Shown one piece after another: positions 1 through 7,131 of a stretch of 14,706 nt of DNA. The position numbers and the translations under genes are program-made. The stretch is from the NCBI GenBank assembly GCA_002313925.1, contig DCAZ01000087.1, forward strand, positions 960 to 15,665. The letters are read 5' to 3'. How positions within the stretch are numbered: position 1 is the stretch's first letter; every line of letters begins with the position of its first letter. Below the pieces are notes generated by a model. It saw nothing but the letters and a program-made list of their open reading frames with translations. It was not told the DNA's origin and made no database searches. This DNA is from Gemmatimonadales bacterium UBA1120 (GTDB lineage: Bacteria; Gemmatimonadota; Gemmatimonadetes; Longimicrobiales; Gaopeijiaceae).

Positions 1-890
1 CGGTCATCACGAGCTAGAAACGCGATCCGCTCGACAGTTTCTTCAACAAAATCAGGGATTTCGACGCACATGCCGTCACGGGCTACCCAAGCTTCTTGGC
101 GGGTAATATCGATTCCGGTTTCAATCTCGTCTGGGTAATGCGTAAGGATCTCCGCGCCGATCCGGTCTTTCAATGGAGTGATAATTTTACCGCGGGCTGT
201 GTAATCCTCGGGGTTCGCAGTAAAGACCATAAGCACATCTAGAGGCATCCGAATCGGGTACCCCTTAACTTGCACATCCCCCTCTTCCAGCAGATTAAAG
301 AGGCCCACCTGAATTTTTCCCGCGAGATCAGGAAGTTCGTTAATTGCAAAAATTCCCCGGTTGGCCCGTGGGAGTAAACCGTAGTGGATTGTCATCTCAT
401 CTGCGAGGATGTGTCCACCGCGTGCAGCTTTGATTGGATCAACATCACCTAACATGTCAGCGATTGTCACATCTGGCGTTGCGAGCTTCTCCACATATCT
501 ACTGCTTCGCTGGACCCATGCCACTGGCGATGTGTCACCATTCTCCTCGATAAGTTGGCGACCATACTTTGAAATTGGAGCGAGTGGATCATCGTTTGTC
601 TCGCTTCCAGCCAAGACGGGCACTGCTTCATCCAAAAGCGCCACGAGCTGACGTAGAATACGGCTTTTCGCCTGACCACGGAGTCCGAGGAGAATAAAAT
701 CGTGCTGTGCGAGAATCGCATTCACGATTCTGGGGATGACGGTATCCGCATAACCTCTTATTTCTGGGAAAAGCGTTTCGTTCTTATCTAATTTCTTAAG
801 TAGATTCTCACGCATCTCCTGCTTAACTGAGCGTGTCTTGTAGCCTTGTGATTTTAGCTCACCAAGCGTGGACGGGCGTTGCTCGCTCAT
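1..890 (-). CDS. MoxR/Mg-chelatase (ChlI)-like AAA+ ATPase, C-terminus cut by window edge
   Basis: The minus strand is open from ATG at 890 to the window edge: 296 codons plus 2 nt. A Walker A-type loop GLRGQAKS is at residues 69-76 (Lys75, Ser76), a Walker B-like strand IFAINE at 180-185, a sensor-1 motif FTAN ending at Asn226, and an arginine-finger-like LKDR at 240-243. This order and the wording around ADEMTIHYGLL and GIFAINELPDL fit the ChlI/MoxR clade of AAA+ ATPases. Such ATPases usually work with a von Willebrand factor A protein in metal insertion or protein remodelling; such a partner, if present, would lie beyond position 1. The Walker B Asp is replaced by Asn (NE instead of DE), and Walker A has QA where GxGK is usual; from memory both are common in this subfamily. 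An AGGAG lies 10 nt before the ATG. The exact substrate is unknown. It is divergent from the ETF-QO gene. Confidence 0.85.
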   Translation of the reverse strand, partial: MSEQRPSTLGELKSQGYKTRSVKQEMRENLLKKLDKNETLFPEIRGYADTVIPRIVNAILAQHDFILLGLRGQAKSRILRQLVALLDEAVPVLAGSETNDDPLAPISKYGRQLIEENGDTSPVAWVQRSSRYVEKLATPDVTIADMLGDVDPIKAARGGHILADEMTIHYGLLPRANRGIFAINELPDLAGKIQVGLFNLLEEGDVQVKGYPIRMPLDVLMVFTANPEDYTARGKIITPLKDRIGAEILTHYPDEIETGIDITRQEAWVARDGMCVEIPDFVEETVERIAFLARDD

Positions 891-1070
891 CCTTTTAGAA
901 CTCCTGACCTTCGCGGTCTGTAATTGATGAATTGGCTAGCGATCCGCAGATAGGGTAGAGCACGGTGCGCAAGTTGGCGATCTTATAAGGTTGACATGGT
1001 ACACGCATCTGGACACCCAGGTCCGGGTGGTTCGTTTTTATTCACTGCACCCTGTAATACCGGAGTGAAG

Positions 1071-2756
1071 ATGCCGACAGACCCTCACCATGTAAGCACT
1101 TCTGTCAGATTACTTGATGTACAGCCGACTCTCCCGGGTGAGCGCTTTCTGGTCGCTGAGCCACCGGACTCGGAGGCGGTGCCGATGGATGTGGTTTTTG
1201 TGGGTGGAGGACCAGCTGGTCTTGCGGGGGCTATAGAGCTGGCTCGGCTCGTTCAGCATGATTGTGAAACCGGTGGCACGCTCGGTGAACTCGAGATAGG
1301 TGTCCTGGAGAAGGCCAGCCAGCTTGGCGAGCACAATCTCTCCGGCGCGGTTGTGAATCCGAGTGCTTTTCATGAACTATTTCCTGAGCTCTCGATTGAT
1401 GATTTTCCGCTGCGTCAACCTGTTGGTAAAGAGTCTGTATATCTGCTTAAGCAATCAGCCTCTATCCGGGTTCCGGTACCGCCCACTATGAGGAACCACG
1501 GGAACTATCTAGCGTCCATCTGTGAGATTGTCCGTTGGCTTGGAGCTAAGGCTGAGGAGTATGGTGTCAATGTATTCCCAGGGTTTCCGGTTGATTCGCT
1601 GCTCACCGATGGAGGCAGGGTCGTTGGGGTTCGCACGACTCCTGCTGGATTGGGACGAGATGGGAAACCTGGTGGTCCTGAAGCAATGCCAGCTATGGAT
1701 CTAAGTGCAAAGGTTACCGTTCTGGCAGAGGGGACACGGGGCCCGCTTTCGCAGGCCTGGCTCAGGTGGCAGGGTATTACATCAGAGAACCCACAGATTT
1801 TTGCACTTGGTGTGAAGGAACTGTGGAAGGTCAAAACCCCACTCGATCGTGTGGTGCATACGATGGGATGGCCTTTATCTACCAAGACGTTCGGGGGCAG
1901 CTTCATGTATCCCCTGGCGGATGATCTCATCGCTCTTGGGCTTGTTGTAGGTCTCGATTATCCAGATGCGCGCTTTGATGTGCATGAAGCGCTTCAGCAA
2001 ATGAAGATGCACCCTCTTTTTCAGCGCTATCTTTTGGGTGGTGAAATGATGGAATGGGGTGCCAAGACAATTCCGGAGGGAGGGTATTACTCAGTGCCTT
2101 CCAGGCGTCATGGAGATGGCTTGTGCATTGTGGGAGACTCTGCCGGGTACGTTGAGGTGTCCTCGCTCAAGGGCATCCACTATGCCATGCACTCGGGGAT
2201 CCTGGCTGCTCGGCAAATCTTCAAGGCCCTTAAGCTGGGTGATACATCAGAAGCAGCTCTCTCTGGTTACTCATCCGCAGTCGATTCTAGCGTAATCATG
2301 AGAGATCTGAGGAAGCGTCGTAATATGAGACTTGCGTTCAAGGACGGGCTGTTTGCTGGAGGATTGAGGGCCGCCCTGATGACGCTGACAGGAGGGGCCA
2401 TTCCGAGTGGCAAGATTACGATTGAGGAAGACGCAGCGAAGATCCGTTGGCTTGGAGAGGTGCAGGAGCCATTCAGGCCTGATGGAGATCTGACATTTTC
2501 AAAGGCTGATGCGGTGTACAAGTCTGGGAATCAAACCCGTGATGACATTCCACAGCATCTCATCGTTGGGGAAGATATCCCTCCTGAGGTGGCAGAGATG
2601 CTCGTGCATATGTGTCCGGCAGGAGTATACGAGCGTGACGGGACAGAGCTAATTATCAGCGCTCCCAATTGTATTGACTGTAAGGCAACGGATGTAGTTG
2701 GCCCACGGTGGACACCCCGAGAGGGTGGTAGCGGTCCAGCGTATCGACAGATGTAA
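1071..2756 (+). CDS. Electron transfer flavoprotein-ubiquinone oxidoreductase (ETF-QO)
   Basis: ETF-QO takes electrons from reduced electron transfer flavoprotein (fatty acid and amino acid oxidation) and passes them to the membrane quinone pool. Numbered from ATG 1071 (561 aa), the FAD-binding loop GGGPAG is at residues 45-50, following MDVVFV. The segments GEHNLSGAVVNP, SICEIVRWLG, GVKELWKV and GDSAGYVEVSSLKGIHYAMHSG are hallmarks of the family. The C-terminal ferredoxin-like part holds CPAGVYE (Cys515), NCIDC (Cys534, Cys537) and WTPREGGSGPAY. The usual fourth cluster ligand, Cys in the C-x2-C-x2-C stretch, is Thr540 here. Start: ATG 1071 has GGAG 5 nt upstream. An in-frame ATG at 996 with AAGG 5 nt upstream would add 25 residues lacking family likeness, so 1071 is preferred. 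The gene is convergent with the lipoprotein gene; the two stops are 21 bp apart. Confidence 0.93.
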   Translation: MPTDPHHVSTSVRLLDVQPTLPGERFLVAEPPDSEAVPMDVVFVGGGPAGLAGAIELARLVQHDCETGGTLGELEIGVLEKASQLGEHNLSGAVVNPSAFHELFPELSIDDFPLRQPVGKESVYLLKQSASIRVPVPPTMRNHGNYLASICEIVRWLGAKAEEYGVNVFPGFPVDSLLTDGGRVVGVRTTPAGLGRDGKPGGPEAMPAMDLSAKVTVLAEGTRGPLSQAWLRWQGITSENPQIFALGVKELWKVKTPLDRVVHTMGWPLSTKTFGGSFMYPLADDLIALGLVVGLDYPDARFDVHEALQQMKMHPLFQRYLLGGEMMEWGAKTIPEGGYYSVPSRRHGDGLCIVGDSAGYVEVSSLKGIHYAMHSGILAARQIFKALKLGDTSEAALSGYSSAVDSSVIMRDLRKRRNMRLAFKDGLFAGGLRAALMTLTGGAIPSGKITIEEDAAKIRWLGEVQEPFRPDGDLTFSKADAVYKSGNQTRDDIPQHLIVGEDIPPEVAEMLVHMCPAGVYERDGTELIISAPNCIDCKATDVVGPRWTPREGGSGPAYRQM

Positions 2757-2777
2757 CTAACTGGGCTGGCTTGTCGG

Positions 2778-3311
2778 TCAGCGTCCTACATTTTCCGGTT
2801 CGATGATCCCGTCAGTTGGAAAACTAATGCTTCCTCCAAGCTGTAGGGTTAGGGGAGCAGTATCCACATAGTCAGCTGCCCGCATGATGCGCCCACCCTC
2901 TAACTCGATGATGGTTGCACCATTGAGTACGACCTCGCGACCAGTCACGAATGGAACTTGATCGCCCATGGGTCGATTCTGGACAGCGGAAAAAACCCAT
3001 TCCCCCACAGCCATGGTAGGGCCAGTGTTTATACGACCCATGTTCATATAGATATCGTCGCCCCACTCATGCACGCTGGTTAAGTATCCAACAATTTCTA
3101 GGATTCCCTGGTAGGTAAGCTGATTAGCGAAGTCATCGTATGTTGCTTCCGGCCAAAAAAGATCAGCAATCAGGGCGGTGTCCGCACGTTCAACTGCTGT
3201 TGCCAACATCAAGATCTTGAGTTCAGACTCAGGTGCAGTGGTCGAGCTAGTGGAGGTTCCGGACGGCCCGCACGCGATGACCACCACTACTGATAGCGAC
3301 ACTATGCGCAT
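2778..3311 (-). CDS. Small lipoprotein with NTF2/SnoaL-like domain
   Basis: From ATG 3311 this is 177 aa. The N-terminus MRIVSLSVVVVIAC is a short hydrophobic lipoprotein signal with lipobox VIAC (lipidation at Cys14), followed by a Ser/Thr/Gly-rich linker. The rest, with ATAVERADTALIADLFWPEATYD near the start of the domain and GREVVLNGATIIELEGGRIMRAADYVD near its end, is the pattern of a SnoaL/NTF2-like cone-shaped domain: helical start, acidic centre, then a beta sheet. In this superfamily such domains act as small-molecule isomerases or binding modules; no specific substrate can be named. It lies downstream of the Nudix gene on the same strand and is probably co-transcribed. An alternative start, TTG at 3410, has a strong AGGAGG at 3420-3415 and overlaps the Nudix stop as TTGA, but would put 33 extra residues before the signal peptide. 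The start is therefore uncertain; the reading frame is not. Confidence 0.75.
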   Translation of the reverse strand: MRIVSLSVVVVIACGPSGTSTSSTTAPESELKILMLATAVERADTALIADLFWPEATYDDFANQLTYQGILEIVGYLTSVHEWGDDIYMNMGRINTGPTMAVGEWVFSAVQNRPMGDQVPFVTGREVVLNGATIIELEGGRIMRAADYVDTAPLTLQLGGSISFPTDGIIEPENVGR

Positions 3312-3406
3312 GATTATTTGTTTCCCGATACTAGTTGTTTGGAGCACGTCGGGTGATGCCTTGATCACACTTCCTATTACAAGCCACTTGGGTGACCAAG
3401 AGCTTT

Positions 3407-4264
3407 TCAAGATTCCTCCTCAGCAACCTGTAAGCGGACACCCTTTTCAGTGACAACTAACTTGGGCATCAACGTTGGAATAGATGCATTTCCTATTCCT
3501 CGAAGGGCATCTCCGACAGTTGTATAATCGGCAAGCTGCTGGAGTGTGTCTATCGTAGGAAAGATCATAGGCAGGGTCCCTCCCTGGTTGCGCGACAAAG
3601 CTTCTTTCGGGCTGAGCCATAGTGCCTCCGTCATCTCTCGTGGATCAAAGATCGGTTCCGCATCTGTTTGAACACGTGCCGCAAAGAAACGTGTATCGAA
3701 GCGGCGGGGTTCTCGCTCTGGTGTGATCCAATGTGCGAGGTATTCGATAGAGGATCCGTTGATACGACAGGACAGGTTTTCCAAGGTCTCATTGAAAGAT
3801 ACTGACCCCTCCATTAGACCATTTCTTAGAACTTCAACCTCGACATTTTCCGCTGCGGTAGGTGGAGCCTGAGCATTAGGCCCAACACCCACAAGAATCC
3901 CGGTCTCCTCAAACGCCTCACGCAACGCAGCGATATAATACGCAATAGCTGGGGGGCTAGTACCTACAAGGCCGAGACGGGTTGCGGCAGTTTCAGTTGT
4001 CAGCCCGTCGACGCTTGCAAGCGTCTTCTTTGTCCAGTCAGATGGATCAACCCGCCCGCCTGGGAACACATAAGCACCGGGTACAAAACTGGCGTTACGG
4101 TCTCGCTTCAACAGCAGAACTTCCATCTGGGACGGCGAGTCCCTTAAGAGAGCAATTGTTGCCGCTGGCTTTGCCGGCACGGGCGGTTGAGAAGGGTGTT
4201 TGAGACTCTTCATGAATCTTTCGGGTAGATTCTCGAAAGGGATTAGGAAGCCTGAGTCGGTCAT
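3407..4264 (-). CDS. Nudix hydrolase, NUDT19/acyl-CoA diphosphatase-like
   Basis: A 285-aa protein. Nudix enzymes cleave nucleoside diphosphates linked to another moiety, using metal ions held by the Nudix box. The box is split here: VFPGGRVDP (Gly69-Gly70-Arg71) is followed by about 30 extra residues before REAFEETGI (Arg115-Glu116, Glu119-Glu120, Gly122). This enlarged box is typical of the NUDT19/RP2-like subgroup, whose characterised members hydrolyse CoA and acyl-CoA, so an acyl-CoA or CoA substrate is a reasonable inference beside a fatty-acid-oxidation-linked ETF-QO. All metal-binding Glu residues of REUXEEXGU are present. ATG 4264 has only a weak GGA six nt upstream; Met18 (4213) is an alternative. 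The TGA stop overlaps a possible TTG start of the lipoprotein gene. A 12-bp palindrome lies 13 bp before the start. Confidence 0.87.
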   Translation of the reverse strand: MTDSGFLIPFENLPERFMKSLKHPSQPPVPAKPAATIALLRDSPSQMEVLLLKRDRNASFVPGAYVFPGGRVDPSDWTKKTLASVDGLTTETAATRLGLVGTSPPAIAYYIAALREAFEETGILVGVGPNAQAPPTAAENVEVEVLRNGLMEGSVSFNETLENLSCRINGSSIEYLAHWITPEREPRRFDTRFFAARVQTDAEPIFDPREMTEALWLSPKEALSRNQGGTLPMIFPTIDTLQQLADYTTVGDALRGIGNASIPTLMPKLVVTEKGVRLQVAEEES

Positions 4265-4276
4265 TGGTATTCCAAC

Positions 4277-4288
4277 TGAGCTAGCTCA
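4277..4288. repeat. 12-bp perfect palindrome before the Nudix gene
   Basis: TGAGCTAGCTCA reads the same on both strands and lies 13 bp upstream of the Nudix ATG, in the divergent region between the Nudix gene and lon. It could be an operator for a dimeric repressor acting on the Nudix/lipoprotein unit, but a single palindrome of this length can arise by chance and no second copy was seen. Confidence 0.3.
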
Positions 4289-4421
4289 ATGTCGAATATA
4301 AAAAGCCTCTCTACTACTCTGCTTATTCTTAGGATAACGTAGAACTAGTGGCGCGATAAGGAAGAATATGTCAAGCTAATCGCCGCTACTTCAGTGAAAA
4401 AGTGGCACGGTGAAAACGAGC

Positions 4422-4481
4422 GTGACTGTCACAATGGCAGGTTTTCCTGCGTTCTGGGCACAGAAATGACTCTGATTTCTG
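4422..4481 (+). repeat. Three consecutive inverted repeats upstream of lon
   Basis: Within 60 bp there are three perfect inverted repeats: GTGAC-T-GTCAC (4422-4432), GCAGG-TTTT-CCTGC (4437-4450) and CAGAAAT-GACTCTG-ATTTCTG (4461-4481). A fourth, weaker pairing (GATGG 4504-4508 with CCATC 4530-4534) lies just before the lon ribosome binding site. Lon genes are commonly controlled by heat-shock regulators, but neither a CIRCE element nor a clear sigma-32 promoter is visible here. The repeats may form a folded leader RNA or protein binding sites; the function is unknown. Confidence 0.4.
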
Positions 4482-4552
4482 GCAAGAAACATGCAATGAC
4501 GTAGATGGGCCACCGAGAACAGCGACCCACCATCGATTCCGGAGATAATTAG

Positions 4553-7102
4553 GTGACCGAGAAACAGCCGTCCGCATCAACAGATGAGAACGGAAACAGA
4601 GAGGACGTCATGAGCGAGCGATTCACACTCCCAGTACTTCCACTGCGAGATACAGTAGTGTATCCCGGTGTGGCAGTGCCTATCTCAGCCGGTCGACCTG
4701 GAACTGTTGAAGCGGTTCAGGAGGCGTTGGACGGCGATCGTCGCATGTTTGCTGTAGCGCAGAGAGACAACGTCGATGACCCACTTCCGGAATATCTCTA
4801 TAGCGTAGGCACGGTGGTCCGGATCATCCAGACACACAGGATGCGCGGAGGTATGCAGCTTCTGGTGCAAGGTGAGGGTAGAGCCCAGGCTCTGTCATAT
4901 CATGATGAGGGACAGGCAATGCTGCACGCCGTATTGCTCAAGATGGACAGACAGGAGCCTCAAAACCCGAGTGACCCAGCATTTCAGGCTCTAGACCGGG
5001 AGTTACGAGACCGGGCGGCAGAACTAGGTACTCGCAGAGGAGTGCCTGCCGAGGCACTAAACCAACTCATTCAGGGTGTCGATGAATCCGGGCCCTTTGC
5101 GGACCTCGTTGCTTTCTACCTTGAACTTGATACTCCTGATAAACAAGAACTCCTGGAGACTCTAGCAGACGAAGAGCGAATGCGTGCGTGTCTCGTTGCG
5201 GTGGAGCGCGAGCTTGCACGGATTGATGCGCAGGAGGAGATCCAGGCGCAGGTCCAGACTGAGTTAGGTGCACGGCAGAGAGAGATGCTGCTCAGGGAGC
5301 AGCTTAAGGCAATTCAAAAAGAGCTTGGAGACGAAGAGGAACGCGACGATATCGAAGAGATGCGGGACCGAATTGAGGAACTCGAACTCACTGAGGATCA
5401 GAGGCTAGAGATCAATCGGGAGCTACGCAGACTGGAGCGAACAAGCCCACAATCAGCAGAATATCAAGTGATCCGAACCTTCCTCGAATGGATCACAGAA
5501 CTACCTTGGAACGAGCGAACGGCAGAGAAAATTGATCTAGAAAAGGCCGAAACGATACTGGAAGAAGACCACTATGGGCTCGAAGACATCAAAGACCGAA
5601 TCTTAGAGTTCTTGGCAGTTCGCAAACTTCAGCTTGATCGAATGAGCGAAGAAGAGGCTGAACATGAGGCTGAAACTGACGAGGAAATGTCTGGGCCTGA
5701 GTCAGAAAATGAGGAAAGTGAATTAGCATCCGAAGAGGCTCTGTCCGGTCGTGGTCCGATTCTTCTCTTCGTTGGACCTCCAGGTGTCGGTAAGACATCA
5801 ATTGCACAATCGATCGCCAGGTCCCTGGGGAGAAATTACGTTCGGATTTCTTTGGGTGGTGCACGTGATGAAGCTGATATCAGAGGCCATCGACGGACCT
5901 ACGTTGGGGCGATGCCGGGGCGAATCGTCCAGGGCATGCGCCAGGCTAAAACGAAGAATCCGGTCTTCCTGCTTGATGAAGTTGATAAACTAGGCGTCTC
6001 ATTTCAGGGGGATCCGAGTTCGGCGCTTCTAGAAGTACTCGACCCAGCACAGAATTCGACGTTTGTGGACCACTACCTTGGCATACCATTTGACTTATCT
6101 GAAGTGCTGTTCATCGCTACCGCGAACTATCTAGATCGAATACCCGGCCCGCTTCTCGATAGGATGGAAAGGGTGGATTTCTCCGGATATACAGAGGCGG
6201 AGAAGCTTGAGATCGGGAAACGTTACCTCCTTCCGCGACAGTTGAAGGAGAATGGGCTTCACGAGCAAGAGCTTGAAATGGGGGATGATGCTCTACTCGC
6301 CATTATTCAGAAATACACGCGTGAGGCAGGGGTTCGGCAGCTTGAACGTGAGGTTGGGAAGTTTGCTCGCAAGGTCGCTAGAAGAATTGCAGCCGATAAG
6401 ATCGACGAACTTCAAGCCACAGAGGTGGACGTTCGCGAGTTGCTCGGTCGCCCAAGGGTACATCCGGAGCAAATGGCTGCAGAAGACACCGTTGGTGTAG
6501 CGACGGGAATGTTTTACACCCCTATGGGTGGTGACATCATGTTTGTCGAAGCCAGCGTCATGCCCGGCGAAGGCAGCTTAGTGCTCACTGGGCAACTCGG
6601 CGATGTGATGAAGGAGTCCGGTCGTGCAGCCCTTTCTTACGCAAAAGCACATTGGAAACAATTAGGAGTAGCAGAAGACTCGCTGCAAGGGAAAGAGGTC
6701 CACATTCATGTGCCCGCTGGAGCGGTACCTAAGGATGGCCCCTCCGCTGGTATCACAATGGCGACGGCACTGATTTCAGCGGTATCCGGGAAGAAGGTTC
6801 GGAGTGATCTGGCGATGACGGGTGAATTGACTCTAACTGGTCGAGTTCTTCCGATCGGTGGAGTGAAGGAAAAGGTGTTGGGCGCGGTGCGCGCTGGAAT
6901 CAACCAAATCATCGTGCCGATAGAGAATGAAGCTGATCTTGAGGATATCCCAGAGGATTTGCGCAGTTCACTAACCTTCCATTTTGCATCAACCTTGGAT
7001 GATGTTGTGAAGATTGCCCTTACCGAACGGAAGAAGCGGAAGAGAAAACGAGCACCAGCCAAGAGGAGGCGGTCAGTAAAAGCTTCAACCGCTACGGCTT
7101 AG
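4553..7102 (+). CDS. lon: ATP-dependent protease Lon (LonA type)
   Basis: An 849-aa cytoplasmic AAA+ serine protease that degrades misfolded and regulatory proteins. The N-terminal LonN substrate-binding domain begins at LPVLPLRDTVVYPGVAVP (about residues 27-44). A long coiled-coil segment follows (about 220-300). Walker A GPPGVGKT is at 408-415, Walker B FLLDEVDK with Asp475-Glu476, then ATANYLDRIPGPLLDRME. The protease domain has the catalytic Ser731 in PKDGPSAG and Lys774 in GGVKEK, 43 residues apart as in E. coli Lon. Two departures are seen: an insert at about 364-396 that is roughly half Glu/Asp, just before the ATPase core, and a very basic end (KKRKRKR, KRRR). GTG 4553 has GGAG 8 nt upstream; ATG 4610 (GAGAGG 5 nt upstream) is an equally plausible start and would remove 19 non-conserved residues. 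It is convergent with selD, with a 29-bp gap. Confidence 0.97.
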   Translation: MTEKQPSASTDENGNREDVMSERFTLPVLPLRDTVVYPGVAVPISAGRPGTVEAVQEALDGDRRMFAVAQRDNVDDPLPEYLYSVGTVVRIIQTHRMRGGMQLLVQGEGRAQALSYHDEGQAMLHAVLLKMDRQEPQNPSDPAFQALDRELRDRAAELGTRRGVPAEALNQLIQGVDESGPFADLVAFYLELDTPDKQELLETLADEERMRACLVAVERELARIDAQEEIQAQVQTELGARQREMLLREQLKAIQKELGDEEERDDIEEMRDRIEELELTEDQRLEINRELRRLERTSPQSAEYQVIRTFLEWITELPWNERTAEKIDLEKAETILEEDHYGLEDIKDRILEFLAVRKLQLDRMSEEEAEHEAETDEEMSGPESENEESELASEEALSGRGPILLFVGPPGVGKTSIAQSIARSLGRNYVRISLGGARDEADIRGHRRTYVGAMPGRIVQGMRQAKTKNPVFLLDEVDKLGVSFQGDPSSALLEVLDPAQNSTFVDHYLGIPFDLSEVLFIATANYLDRIPGPLLDRMERVDFSGYTEAEKLEIGKRYLLPRQLKENGLHEQELEMGDDALLAIIQKYTREAGVRQLEREVGKFARKVARRIAADKIDELQATEVDVRELLGRPRVHPEQMAAEDTVGVATGMFYTPMGGDIMFVEASVMPGEGSLVLTGQLGDVMKESGRAALSYAKAHWKQLGVAEDSLQGKEVHIHVPAGAVPKDGPSAGITMATALISAVSGKKVRSDLAMTGELTLTGRVLPIGGVKEKVLGAVRAGINQIIVPIENEADLEDIPEDLRSSLTFHFASTLDDVVKIALTERKKRKRKRAPAKRRRSVKASTATA

Positions 7103-7131
7103 ACATGGAGTTTTTGACAAGCCACTCCGAA

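Noticed and set aside
1505..1930. 141-codon minus-strand reading frame
   Set aside because: It is antisense to the conserved centre of ETF-QO and has no features of its own.
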